A DNA stretch of 26,060 bases from JASJBU01 sp039714735 (GCA_039714735.1 JBDLIT010000051.1:1-26060), one strand, 5' to 3'. Positions 1 to 7,022 are shown, counted from the stretch's first letter. Numbers and translations: made by a program. Notes: generated by a model from the letters alone, not told the origin.

Positions 1-77
1 AAGAGGCTTAAATCAAAAATGAAAAACAAGCGGTACTATTGTGCTTACAAGAGAGCACGGTAAATTTATAGGGTATG
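1..77. other. Partial sequence beyond the last attC-like site
   Basis: In the minus-strand cassette order this would be the beginning of a third cassette, cut by the window edge. I see no convincing gene. On the plus strand, frame 1 is open from the edge to a TAA at 61-63, giving about 20 basic residues; this may be the tail of something outside the window or chance. Confidence 0.3.
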
Positions 78-136
78 GCTTAACTTAATGGCATTGGCTT
101 CGACCCCTTTAATGCGACCCCTTTAATGCGTTAGGC
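78..136 (-). mobile_element. Candidate attC site of the GNAT cassette
   Basis: On the minus strand the site starts with the R'' box GCCTAAC (130-136) and ends with GTTAAGC (78-84), a 59-bp span typical of short attC sites. R'' is the exact complement of the GTTAGGC at the other end of the same cassette (617-623), as expected from a circular cassette inserted at G/TT. The inner L boxes pair poorly, and the interior holds a tandem 14-bp repeat (CGACCCCTTTAATG twice on the plus strand, 101-128). The outer boxes are clear; the folding of the interior is uncertain. Confidence 0.6.
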
Positions 137-604
137 AATGGACTTCGCCATGATTCTTGAAGTAGGAATATAGCCATTATTCTCATAGAATGAATGTGCA
201 TTTTTGTTAAATTCCATAACTGTGAGGTGTATGTCCTTAGCCCCGTATTTTTTCGCCCAATTTTCAATTGAGCTCATCAGCTTACTTCCAACGCCCTGGT
301 TTTGATAAGTCTCTGAAACGACAACCGTACCGACACGGCACACTTTGCTACTGACTAAAAATGGAATCTCAGTATTTTCATTGAGTTTTGCCGTAATAAA
401 ACCAACAACAGAATTTTGTATCTTAGCCACTAGGAAAGCTGAATTTTTCGCTTCAAGCTGATTTAACCAGAACTCTTCTGAACCTTTCGTATCTTCTGGG
501 TCTGTAAACATGTCAGGCAGCTCACGATGGTGAATAGCATTTATTTGGTCTGCTAATTCACATATTGCAGTTACATCATTAACAGTAGCTGGCTGAATGA
601 CCAT
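131..604 (-). CDS. GNAT family N-acetyltransferase (integron cassette gene)
   Basis: This 157-residue protein has the length and layout of a single-domain GNAT enzyme, which moves an acetyl group from acetyl-CoA to an amine. The acetyl-CoA pyrophosphate loop is visible as QNQGVGSKL, after the strand VGTVVVSE, and the C-terminal part ends with the usual AHSFYENNGY segment. The substrate cannot be read from sequence; an antibiotic, a small amine or a protein N-terminus are all possible. The gene fills one cassette: its start lies about 17 bases after the cassette boundary, and its TAA stop is embedded in the attC R'' box. There is only a poor AG-rich ribosome site before ATG 604, so expression probably depends on readthrough from upstream cassettes. 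Confidence 0.85.
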   Translation of the reverse strand: MVIQPATVNDVTAICELADQINAIHHRELPDMFTDPEDTKGSEEFWLNQLEAKNSAFLVAKIQNSVVGFITAKLNENTEIPFLVSSKVCRVGTVVVSETYQNQGVGSKLMSSIENWAKKYGAKDIHLTVMEFNKNAHSFYENNGYIPTSRIMAKSIA

Positions 605-616
605 ATTTTTTCGCTT

Positions 617-721
617 GCCTAACGGCCAAAATCACCGGAACAGCAAAATTGGCGGGGCTTTTTCGATAGCAAAATGGCATACCAATTTTGCTGTTTCCGA
701 GTGCATTTTTTTTGTTAGGGG
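617..721 (-). mobile_element. attC recombination site of the hicAB cassette
   Basis: Read on the minus strand, the site begins with R'' CCCCTAAC (714-721) and ends with R' GTTAGGC (617-623). Inside are L'' (682-699) and L' (635-652), complementary over about 17 bases except for one unpaired extra base in L'', the extrahelical base that orients attC recombination by integron integrases. The central loop (653-681) is variable, as in known attC sites. R'' also matches the complement of GTTAGGGG at the far end of this cassette (1290-1297). Box pairing, bulge and cassette-end symmetry together make this a confident attC. Confidence 0.85.
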
Positions 722-1059
722 TGATTTATATGAGAGCTTTGCAGCTTTTTTAAACAATAAGAATTAAGGCTTTCGCCTTTTCTTAATGCATCAAGACTCA
801 GCTGTTCATGTAATTCTTTACCAACGCGAAGATTAAATTTACCTGAATATTTCTTTCCAGCAGTTGGCTTAGGGAGTGCCTCACTATCTTCTTTATAGAT
901 AGACACCCATTCTTCTACGACTTTACATAAATCTTTATATACTTTTGCTTCATCATCACCATGAACTCCACCTAACATTAAATTAGGGCAATGACCGATA
1001 TAACATTGATCCTCTTCAGACCACTCTACAATCTTTAAATATTGATCACTTAATTTCAT
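715..1059 (-). CDS. hicB: HicB-family antitoxin
   Basis: This 114-residue protein follows the HicB plan: an N-terminal degenerate RNase H-like part (YLKIVEWSEEDQCYIGHCPNL) and a C-terminal ribbon-helix-helix-like part (FNLRVGKELHEQLSLDALRKGESLNSYCLKKL) that would bind DNA. HicB neutralises the HicA RNase and usually represses its own operon. The start ATG overlaps the hicA stop by four bases, so the two are translationally coupled in toxin-antitoxin order. The TAA stop sits inside the attC R'' box. The gene is AT-rich compared with the housekeeping genes to its right, consistent with transfer in a cassette. Confidence 0.85.
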   Translation of the reverse strand: MKLSDQYLKIVEWSEEDQCYIGHCPNLMLGGVHGDDEAKVYKDLCKVVEEWVSIYKEDSEALPKPTAGKKYSGKFNLRVGKELHEQLSLDALRKGESLNSYCLKKLQSSHINHP

Positions 1060-1247
1060 GACACCTCACCAATTGCTTTCTTTACGGCTTTGATTTGATA
1101 TGGTTTTGCATCATCGCCTGTTTTTCCGCTGACAGTAATTTTGCAGCCTTTAATATGTGTGAAATTACGATGGCTGCCTTTACCTCCTCTATTTTCGAAG
1201 CCGGCACCTTGTAATTGACTGATTAATTCTCGAATTTTTGGAGGCAT
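1056..1247 (-). CDS. hicA: HicA-family mRNA interferase toxin
   Basis: A 63-residue protein with the compact double-stranded RNA-binding fold signature of HicA: MPPKIRELISQLQGAGFE, the catalytic histidine in GKGSHRNF, and a C-terminal KPYQIKAVKKAI helix. HicA cleaves mRNA independently of the ribosome and is held by the HicB product encoded directly downstream with a four-base overlap. All expected parts are present, so the pair looks intact. No Shine-Dalgarno sequence precedes ATG 1247, and the best -10 element lies only a few bases before it, so the message may be leaderless or start further upstream. Confidence 0.85.
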   Translation of the reverse strand: MPPKIRELISQLQGAGFENRGGKGSHRNFTHIKGCKITVSGKTGDDAKPYQIKAVKKAIGEVS

Positions 1248-1253
1248 AGAATA

Positions 1254-1282
1254 ATAGTACTATAGTAGTACTATAGTTTCAA
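1254..1282 (-). promoter_or_regulatory. Candidate hicAB promoter with tandem operator repeats
   Basis: The 11-mer AGTACTATAGT is repeated exactly in tandem (1256-1266 and 1267-1277); each copy contains the palindrome ACTATAGT. On the minus strand a -35-like TTGAAA (complement of 1277-1282) and a -10-like TACTAT (1254-1259) flank it with 17-base spacing. Repeats over a promoter are what a HicB dimer would be expected to bind for autorepression. The predicted transcript start would fall at or next to the hicA ATG, so the promoter assignment is less sure than the repeat. Confidence 0.5.
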
Positions 1283-1289
1283 CTTTTTA

Positions 1290-1297
1290 CCCCTAAC
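1290..1297 (-). mobile_element. Upstream boundary of the hicAB cassette (R' box)
   Basis: GTTAGGGG on the minus strand exactly complements the CCCCTAAC R'' box at 714-721 and marks where the cassette joins its neighbour. No paired L boxes are visible just upstream, so the partner site may be an attI, a degraded attC or a chance insertion target. Confidence 0.6.
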
Positions 1298-1463
1298 GAA
1301 TAGAGTAATTGGGGACGTACCACGGTTTATTGTGTTCGTGCTTTGGGTGGGGAGCATTGAGAGGGAAGAAAGTACAGGCCAAGCACTAAAGGGACAGTCA
1401 GAAACGCGGAAGGTACTACGAAGAAATGCCAACAGATGTAATCCGCTCAATGTTTACATTTTT
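1298..1463. other. Non-coding spacer between cassette array and MFS gene
   Basis: No gene, integrase or clear attI is visible. The stretch begins with TTGGGGACGTACCACG (1311-1326), a motif I associate with REP/RAYT-type insertions in related genomes (recollection, not checked). No intrinsic terminator is seen after the MFS stop codon. Confidence 0.35.
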
Positions 1464-2606
1464 TCAGCTCAATTCTGCTTTCAGGCCGACCCAGCGCCAA
1501 GCGATAATCACCGCCAGACCGGCATAGCCCGCCGCCACCCAGAAGATTGATCCCGGACTGATACTGGTCCAGAGATAGCCGCTCAACAGGCTGCCGATGG
1601 CCCCGCCGGCGCCAAAGCTGATACTGCTGTAGATGGCCTGGCCCCGGCCCTGGTGCCGGCCGACGAAATAGTGATGGACCAGATGGATGGCGGCCGCATG
1701 AAAGGTGCCGAAGGTTGCGGCATGCATCATCTGGGAGAGCAGCACCAGGATCAAATTCTCCGGGGCGCTTGGCACCAGAATCCAGCGCACCACCGCGATG
1801 ATAAGACTGGCGAACAGCACCAGCCGGGCGCCCCAACGGTGCAGCAGATGGTGCATGACCAAAAACACCAGCACCTCAGCGATCACCCCCAGGGCCCAGA
1901 GTTGGCCGATGGCACTGCTCGAATAGCCATGCCGCTCCATAAAGATGGAGTAGAAGGCATAGTAGGCGCTGTGGCTGGCCTGCATCAGAAAACAGACCAC
2001 CAGGAACGCGATGATCTCCCTGCGTTTCAGGACCTCGAGTATCGGCTCCTGCTCATGCTGCGGTATCACCGCCCCCCGCTCCGGCACCACCAGGCTGTTC
2101 AGCAGGATACCGACATACAGCAGCAGCACTACCTGAGGCACCAGGCCAATGCCCAGATCATCCACGAAATAACCCAGCCCCACGACGGCCAGTATGAAGC
2201 CGATAGAGCCCCACAGCCGGGTGCGGCTGTATTCACGGATGCGCTCCCCCAGATAACTCATGGTGACCGCTTCAAATTGCGGGAGCGAGGCGTTCCAGAA
2301 AAAGCTGAACAGCATCATCACCAATGCCAGGGCCCAGTAACCCGTAGCGTAAAACACACCGGCAAAGGTGAACACCGAAAGCAGTGAAGCCAGACGCACG
2401 ATGGGCATGCGGCGGCCGGTATGATCAGCGATCCAGCCCCAGACATTGGGGGCGATCAGCTTGGTGGCCATCACCACCGCCATCAGCTCACCGATTTCAA
2501 CGGCTGAGAAACCACGGTCCTTCAGATAGAGTCCCCAGAAGGGGAGCAAGGCTCCCAGGGAGGCGAAATAGAAGAAATAGAAGCCCGACAGGCGCCAGTA
2601 CGGCAT
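1464..2606 (-). CDS. MFS permease of the HcaT/PPP-like (MFS_1_like) family
   Basis: A 380-residue integral membrane protein with about 12 hydrophobic segments, beginning with MPYWRLSGFYFFYFASLGALLPFWGLYLKDRGFS, the typical opening of the phenylpropionate-transporter-like branch of the major facilitator superfamily. The loop after the second segment, WGWIADHTGRRMPIV, is the MFS signature A region. The start lies 6 bases after the aroC stop, so it is probably co-transcribed with aroC, although no biochemical link to chorismate is implied. Many gammaproteobacteria carry a close relative next to unrelated biosynthetic genes. The substrate cannot be assigned; small carboxylates or nucleosides are possible. 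The gene appears intact. Confidence 0.85.
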   Translation of the reverse strand: MPYWRLSGFYFFYFASLGALLPFWGLYLKDRGFSAVEIGELMAVVMATKLIAPNVWGWIADHTGRRMPIVRLASLLSVFTFAGVFYATGYWALALVMMLFSFFWNASLPQFEAVTMSYLGERIREYSRTRLWGSIGFILAVVGLGYFVDDLGIGLVPQVVLLLYVGILLNSLVVPERGAVIPQHEQEPILEVLKRREIIAFLVVCFLMQASHSAYYAFYSIFMERHGYSSSAIGQLWALGVIAEVLVFLVMHHLLHRWGARLVLFASLIIAVVRWILVPSAPENLILVLLSQMMHAATFGTFHAAAIHLVHHYFVGRHQGRGQAIYSSISFGAGGAIGSLLSGYLWTSISPGSIFWVAAGYAGLAVIIAWRWVGLKAELS

Positions 2607-2612
2607 TCAGCG

Positions 2613-3716
2613 CTACGGCTTGGCGGGTGCGGCGATATCCGGCGTGCCGGAAGCCACATCCATGTTCTGTCCCCGGTTGCGTAGCAGATGATCCAGCAGC
2701 ACGATGGCGAGCATCGCCTCGGCGATGGGTGTGGCGCGAATCCCGACACAGGGATCGTGACGACCCTTGGTCACCACCTCCACCGACTCACCCGCCTTGT
2801 TCACGGTATGTCCGGGCAGGCGCAGGCTTGATGTCGGCTTCAGGGCGATGCTAGCAAGGATCGACTGCCCACTGGAGATGCCCCCCAGCACACCGCCGGC
2901 ATGGTTGCTCTGAAAACCCTCCGGAGTCATCTCATCCCGGTGCTCGGTGCCCTTCTGCTCCACACAGGCAAAGCCATCGCCGAGTTCAACACCCTTCACC
3001 GCGTTGATGCTCATCATGGCGTGAGCGATATCCGCATCCAGCCGGTCGAAGATGGGTTCACCCAGTCCGGCGGGCACCCCGGTGGCCACCACATTGATCC
3101 GTGCACCGATGGAGTTGCCCTCTTTGCGCAGTTCATCCATGTAGTCTTCCAGTTCCTGCACCTTGTCCGCATCGGGGCAGAAGAAGGCATTCTGCTCCAC
3201 CTGATTCCAGTCGAGCTTCTCCACCTTGATGGGACCCAGCTGGGCCAGATAGCCATGGATCTGGATGCCATAGCGCTGTTTTAGATACTTTTTAGCGATG
3301 CCGCCGGCCGCCACCCGCATGGCGGTCTCCCGGGCGGACGAGCGACCACCACCCCGGTAGTCGCGGAAACCGTACTTTTGGGTGTAGGTGTAATCCGCAT
3401 GCCCCGGACGGAAGCGATCCATGATCTCGGAGTAGTCCTTGGAACGCTGGTCGGTGTTGTGGATGATCAGGCCGATGGGGGTGCCGGTGGTCTTGCCCTC
3501 GAACACCCCCGAGAGGATCTGCACCTCATCGGCTTCGCGCCGCTGGGTGGTATGCCGGGAGGTGCCAGGTTTGCGCCGGTCCAGATCATGCTGCAGATCC
3601 GCCTCGCTCAACTCCATGCCGGGAGGGCAGCCATCCACGATGCAGCCAATGGCCGGTCCGTGGCTTTCACCGAAGGAGGTGACGCTAAACAGCTTGCCGA
3701 TGGTATTTCCTGACAT
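2613..3716 (-). CDS. aroC: Chorismate synthase
   Basis: This enzyme converts 5-enolpyruvylshikimate-3-phosphate to chorismate, the last common step to aromatic amino acids, folates and quinones, using reduced FMN. The 367-residue length matches the bifunctional-length bacterial family. Signatures seen are GESHGPAIGCIVDGCPPG near residues 16-33, RPGHADYTY near 103-111, RGGGRSSARET near 121-131 and GRHDPCVGIRATPIAEAM near the C-terminus. ATG 3716 is preceded by AGGA at a good distance, and this ribosome site lies inside the end of the inverted-repeat element that fills the gap to tolC. Order on the minus strand is tolC, element, aroC, MFS gene. Confidence 0.97.
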   Translation of the reverse strand: MSGNTIGKLFSVTSFGESHGPAIGCIVDGCPPGMELSEADLQHDLDRRKPGTSRHTTQRREADEVQILSGVFEGKTTGTPIGLIIHNTDQRSKDYSEIMDRFRPGHADYTYTQKYGFRDYRGGGRSSARETAMRVAAGGIAKKYLKQRYGIQIHGYLAQLGPIKVEKLDWNQVEQNAFFCPDADKVQELEDYMDELRKEGNSIGARINVVATGVPAGLGEPIFDRLDADIAHAMMSINAVKGVELGDGFACVEQKGTEHRDEMTPEGFQSNHAGGVLGGISSGQSILASIALKPTSSLRLPGHTVNKAGESVEVVTKGRHDPCVGIRATPIAEAMLAIVLLDHLLRNRGQNMDVASGTPDIAAPAKP

Positions 3717-3721
3717 GTTTT

Positions 3722-3861
3722 ATCCTAGAAACTGCAGTTGGACGTGCCATTCGGCCCGTAGCGTGAATTTCCAAATCGGCGATTAAATAGATCTAAACTA
3801 ACTCGCATTCTAAATTTGCACCTTATTTCATCCTGGAGCGGTCAACTGCAGTTTCTAGGAT
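3722..3861. repeat. Inverted-repeat element filling the tolC-aroC spacer
   Basis: The 19-mer ATCCTAGAAACTGCAGTTG at 3722-3740 is repeated as a perfect inverted copy at 3843-3861, giving a 140-bp unit. One end touches the tolC stop codon (3861-3863), and the other end supplies the aroC Shine-Dalgarno AGGA. A 16/17 match to the core occurs at 16504-16520. This looks like a small non-autonomous mobile unit (MITE or REP-like) or a conserved regulatory hairpin. No obvious target duplication beyond two or three bases is visible, and the 102-bp interior holds no ORF. Confidence 0.65.
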
Positions 3862-5159
3862 TACTGCTCCAACCAGCTGTTGGCCCGCTGCAGATCCTCA
3901 ACGCCGAGGTTACCGGCCGCTGCCTTCAGGGAGAATCCATTGATAATGTAGTCGTAACGGGAACTCAGATAGTCGCGCTGGGAGGAGAACAGATTGCGCT
4001 GCACATTGAGCACATCCACGATGGTCCGGGTACCCACCTCGTAACCGGCCTGGGTCGATTCCAGGGCGCTCTTGGCTGAGACTGTCGCTGCCTGGAGGGC
4101 TTCGACCCGGCTGATGGTGGAGAGCACGCCACGAAAGGCGTCGCGCACCTGCCGGTTGACTGCCCGCCGGGTCTGATCCAGACCTTGTTGGGCGGCACGG
4201 TAGTTGGCGCGGGCCTGCTTGGTCTGCGAAGAGACGGCTCCACCGGCATACAGCGGTATCGCCAGATCCAGACCAATGGTGGCGGTGTCCGCCTCACTGC
4301 CAAACTCATTGTCGGTGCGGCTGAGATTGTAGCCACCGACCAGGTCCAAAGTGGGATAGTGGCCGGAACGGCTCACCTCGATCTCCTGACGCACCGAGTC
4401 CAGGCTGCTGCGGGTGGCGATGATGTCAAAATTCTGTTGCTGAGCGGTATCCGACCACTGTTGCAGATCATTCGGCACTGGGGGAGCGAGCTGCAAGCCT
4501 TCACCCAGCTTGGCCAGCTTGGTCTTGGACTCAGGCCCGATGATCTCGAACAGCGCCTCCCAGGCATTGTCCAGGCTGTTGTCTGCGGCAATCTCCGATG
4601 CCCGGGCAGCGTCATAGGCGGCCTGGGCCTCATGCACATCGGTAATCGCAATCAATCCCACATCGAAACGCTGTTGCGCCTGATCCAACTGACGCCCGGT
4701 CGCCTCCCGCTCGGACTGGGCTACCTTCAAGTCATCTTGCGCAGACAGAATATTGAAATAGGTGGTGGCGCTGCGCACCATCAGGTCGATCTCCGCCGCG
4801 GCATACTGGGCCTCGGCCTGGGCGATGGTGCTGTCGGTCTGTTCCAGTTGCACCAGGAAATTTCGCCGGTAGATCGGTTGGGTCAGGCTCAAACCCAGGT
4901 TCCTGTCACTGTACTTGCTGGTGGTGTCATCCCCCTCACTGTGGATATAGTTGTAGCTGGCCCCCAAGCCGATGGTCGGCAGCAACTGAGACCGGGAGAG
5001 ATTCTTGGTTTCCCGTGCTGCATTCAATTGCTCCGCGGAAGCCTGCAACTGGGGATCACTCTTCACTGCCAGTTCATAGACCGCCATCAGGTCCTGAGCC
5101 CAGACGCCCTGAACCCAGACCATCAACAGACCTACGAGAAGACCTCTCATTTTTTTCAT
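3861..5159 (-). CDS. tolC: TolC family outer-membrane channel protein
   Basis: A TolC-type outer membrane protein forms a trimeric trans-periplasmic tunnel for tripartite efflux pumps and type I secretion. I start it at ATG 5159, preceded by GGAG seven bases upstream; this gives 432 residues opening with the signal peptide MKKMRGLLVGLLMVWVQGVWA and cleavage before QDL. In-frame sequence extends upstream to 5261 but lacks a ribosome site and would bury the signal peptide. Two repeated coiled-coil halves are seen, each with the family's AAYxAAQ/R-type helices (for example YDAARASEIAADNSLDNAWEAL and YRAAQQGLDQTRRAVNRQVRDA), and the C-terminal ILNVQRNLFSSQRDYLSSRYDY-like equatorial motif. Neighbouring inner-membrane pump genes are absent, as is usual for tolC. 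Confidence 0.92.
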   Translation of the reverse strand: MKKMRGLLVGLLMVWVQGVWAQDLMAVYELAVKSDPQLQASAEQLNAARETKNLSRSQLLPTIGLGASYNYIHSEGDDTTSKYSDRNLGLSLTQPIYRRNFLVQLEQTDSTIAQAEAQYAAAEIDLMVRSATTYFNILSAQDDLKVAQSEREATGRQLDQAQQRFDVGLIAITDVHEAQAAYDAARASEIAADNSLDNAWEALFEIIGPESKTKLAKLGEGLQLAPPVPNDLQQWSDTAQQQNFDIIATRSSLDSVRQEIEVSRSGHYPTLDLVGGYNLSRTDNEFGSEADTATIGLDLAIPLYAGGAVSSQTKQARANYRAAQQGLDQTRRAVNRQVRDAFRGVLSTISRVEALQAATVSAKSALESTQAGYEVGTRTIVDVLNVQRNLFSSQRDYLSSRYDYIINGFSLKAAAGNLGVEDLQRANSWLEQ

Positions 5160-5265
5160 TTTCTGCTCCAAAGCATTTAATGGCCTATCTGCGGCAAACT
5201 CTATCATATCAGGTGATATTCCTCGGTATGCTGAAGCATCAGAACATACAGGGTTGATCAAGCCA

Positions 5266-6087
5266 CTACTTCTGTTCAGGCATAGGTGGCACCAGGAGTG
5301 CGGGATCGATTCTTGCGCTGCGCAGATTCATGCGCCAGTCGAGATGCGCTCCGGTCACCCGGCCGGTGGCCCCGACCTCAGCGATCACATCGCCCTGCTC
5401 CACCCTGCCCCCTTCACTGACCAGTATCTTATGCAGGTGCAGGAAGGATGAAGAGAGCTGGTGACCATGATCGATGATCAGGGTGCCCCCGGAAAAGAAC
5501 ATATCCGGATGCGCCAGGGTCACAACACCAGCGGCTGGGGCTATGACCTTGGTGCCCACCGGCGCCGCCACATCGATGCCAAAATGGGGGCGGCGCGGCT
5601 TGCCATTCAGAATTCGCTGGCTGCCGTACACACCGGATATCCTGCCCTCGACCGGCCAGATGAAACCGCTAACAAAATCGGTGCGCGAATCATCCAGCTT
5701 GCGCGCCGCCTTGACCAGGGAAGTCTCTTTCTTGATCCGCTGCCAGTCCCGTTCCGGTGGCGTCACTTTGGATTTGTCCAGGTTATCGATGCGCTGAATC
5801 TCGTAGCTTCTCTTGGCTATTTTGACAGGGCGGGCCTCCAGTTTTTTTCCATCACGAAATACTGAAACCTGTGTTTCAAGCGGAGCGTCCCGTCCAAAGC
5901 CGAGCAGAAAGATGCCTTCGCCGGAGACCCTGACGGATTCACCCGACACCTTCACCACATCACCCGGCTCGACCTGCCCTGTCGCCATCCCACCCTGGAT
6001 GAACTCCCCCTGCAAGGAGAGTGCGGATAACTGACAGGGCAACAGGAGTAACAGAACCCAGCACCATCTGTGTAAATAACTGGTCAT
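5266..6087 (-). CDS. M23 family metallopeptidase (murein endopeptidase or amidase activator)
   Basis: A 273-residue secreted protein with signal sequence MTSYLHRWCWVLLLLLPCQLSALS and a C-terminal LytM/M23 domain. The HxxxD zinc motif is HFGID (H168, D172), followed by the glycine-rich core FSGGTLIIDHGH and LHLH (H217, H219). In the final HxH motif the second histidine, usually a zinc ligand, is replaced by aspartate: GAHLDW (H248, D250). An aspartate could still bind zinc, and I recall related proteins with HLDWRM, so this may be an active subfamily rather than a dead enzyme. The N-terminal half looks like a beta-rich regulatory part. It lies 106 bases upstream of tolC on the same strand. Likely periplasmic, acting on peptidoglycan cross-links. 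Confidence 0.85.
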   Translation of the reverse strand: MTSYLHRWCWVLLLLLPCQLSALSLQGEFIQGGMATGQVEPGDVVKVSGESVRVSGEGIFLLGFGRDAPLETQVSVFRDGKKLEARPVKIAKRSYEIQRIDNLDKSKVTPPERDWQRIKKETSLVKAARKLDDSRTDFVSGFIWPVEGRISGVYGSQRILNGKPRRPHFGIDVAAPVGTKVIAPAAGVVTLAHPDMFFSGGTLIIDHGHQLSSSFLHLHKILVSEGGRVEQGDVIAEVGATGRVTGAHLDWRMNLRSARIDPALLVPPMPEQK

Positions 6088-6199
6088 AGAATTAAATTGT
6101 AAGCGCTTAAAAAATCAAATTATGGATAGAGAATCGAGGCGTGCAAGCTACCACAGCTACATCCTGCTATCCAACAACCCCGGGCGCACCCCACAATTA

Positions 6200-6228
6200 T
6201 TGACATCAAGTATCACTGGTTGTAGAGT
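6200..6228 (+). promoter_or_regulatory. Sigma-70 promoter of tRNA-Leu
   Basis: TTGACA (6200-6205) and TAGAGT (6223-6228) are separated by 17 bases, followed by a GC-rich stretch GTTCGCGATC. The start of transcription would be near 6235, about 35 bases before the mature tRNA. A GC-rich discriminator is typical of stringently controlled stable-RNA promoters. Confidence 0.7.
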
Positions 6229-6269
6229 TCGCGATCTCCAAACCGGACACTGACCGGTATACCACATCT

Positions 6270-6356
6270 GCCGAGGTGGTGAAATTGGTAGACACGCTAG
6301 CTTCAGGTGCTAGTGGGCATTAGCCCGTGAAGGTTCAAGTCCTTTCCTCGGCACCA
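6270..6356 (+). tRNA. tRNA-Leu (anticodon CAG)
   Basis: An 87-base class II tRNA with acceptor GCCGAGG pairing with CCTCGGC, the encoded CCA end, anticodon stem CTAGC/GCTAG and loop TTCAGGT with anticodon CAG at 6304-6306. It has a long variable arm and the T-loop GGTTCAAGTC. The long variable arm and the anticodon both indicate leucine (CUG codons). It has its own promoter upstream and a terminator directly downstream, so it is a single-gene unit. Confidence 0.97.
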
Positions 6357-6361
6357 TATTC

Positions 6362-6394
6362 AAAGGCCCAGAGTCAACACTCTGGGCCTTTTTC
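6362..6394 (+). terminator. Rho-independent terminator of tRNA-Leu
   Basis: A perfect 13-bp stem (6362-6374 with 6379-6391) with a 4-base CAAC loop, GC-rich in the middle and ending in a T-rich run, six bases after the tRNA CCA end. Confidence 0.9.
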
Positions 6395-6498
6395 GTTTCT
6401 TTAGCGTTTTTATTGATCACAGCTGCCGGTTGCATAGTCAGGCCTGGCTAACCCACTCCCGTTGAACTCATGGCAGACTGGATAAAGTGAGATAGGCT

Positions 6499-6699
6499 TT
6501 GCCCATGGACAACGGACGCCCCATCAGCCTAGCCTGGATCGTGGAGGATTCTTTGCTGTTCGGAGATGGCGAGCGTTATCGGCTGCTGGCCTGGGTGGTG
6601 ATGCCGAACCATGTGCATGTGCTCATCGAGCAGTTTAACGGTTGGCCTTTGGGTAAGCCGGTGCAGTCGTGGAAGCTCTGGGTTATTAGCTATACTTGA
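6499..6699 (+). pseudogene. Fragment of a REP-associated tyrosine transposase (RAYT, Y1_Tnp)
   Basis: The translated piece contains VEDSLLFGDGERYRLLAWVV, MPNHVHVLIE, GWPLGKPVQSWK, which is the central part of RAYT transposases including the HUH metal motif (NHVH). The family is about 150-200 residues; here the N-terminal beta strand and the C-terminal helix with the catalytic tyrosine are missing. The frame begins right after a TAG at 6493-6495 and leaves homology around 6670. The only start is a TTG with no ribosome site. It is therefore a decayed remnant. RAYTs mobilise REP-type palindromes, so its presence fits the palindromic repeats elsewhere in the window. Confidence 0.75.
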
Positions 6700-6818
6700 A
6701 TCACTATTCTTATAAAAATCCTTCATCATTTGATCACCTTCACAACTTTAATTAATAAACTATGGTTAGATGTGCAAAGGATTAGTCAGTAGTAAGGTAT
6801 TCAAACAGGGACATCAAC

Positions 6819-7022
6819 ATGAAGACGGATATTTCAAATACTGCAAAACGGCTGGCATCGATGCCTGTTCAACACAGGCTTCGCTTCTACAGAATGAAGA
6901 TCTTCCAACACACCCCACCCGTCACCGCGCATGACAAATTCATGTTGAAGATTTACCGCAGCCTTATCGATCAGCCTGATAATCTCAGGGTATTTAAAGA
7001 TATCGGCCAGAAAACCAAATAG
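6819..7022 (+). CDS. Small hypothetical protein
   Basis: A 67-residue basic protein (MKTDISNTAKRLASMPVQHR...) with no signal peptide, membrane segment or motif that I recognise. ATG 6819 has AGGGA about eight bases upstream, a fair ribosome site, which is the main argument that it is a gene. It stands alone between the RAYT remnant and a low-GC spacer, with no operon context. It may be a small cytoplasmic protein restricted to close relatives, or a chance ORF. Confidence 0.45.
   Translation: MKTDISNTAKRLASMPVQHRLRFYRMKIFQHTPPVTAHDKFMLKIYRSLIDQPDNLRVFKDIGQKTK

Noticed and set aside
1332..1550. A plus-strand frame of 72 codons running into the MFS gene
   Set aside because: It overlaps the clear MFS gene on the other strand and has no ribosome site or motif.
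1653..2387. A long plus-strand frame of 244 codons opposite the MFS gene
   Set aside because: It is a His/Gln-rich shadow of a membrane-protein gene with clear family motifs on the minus strand.
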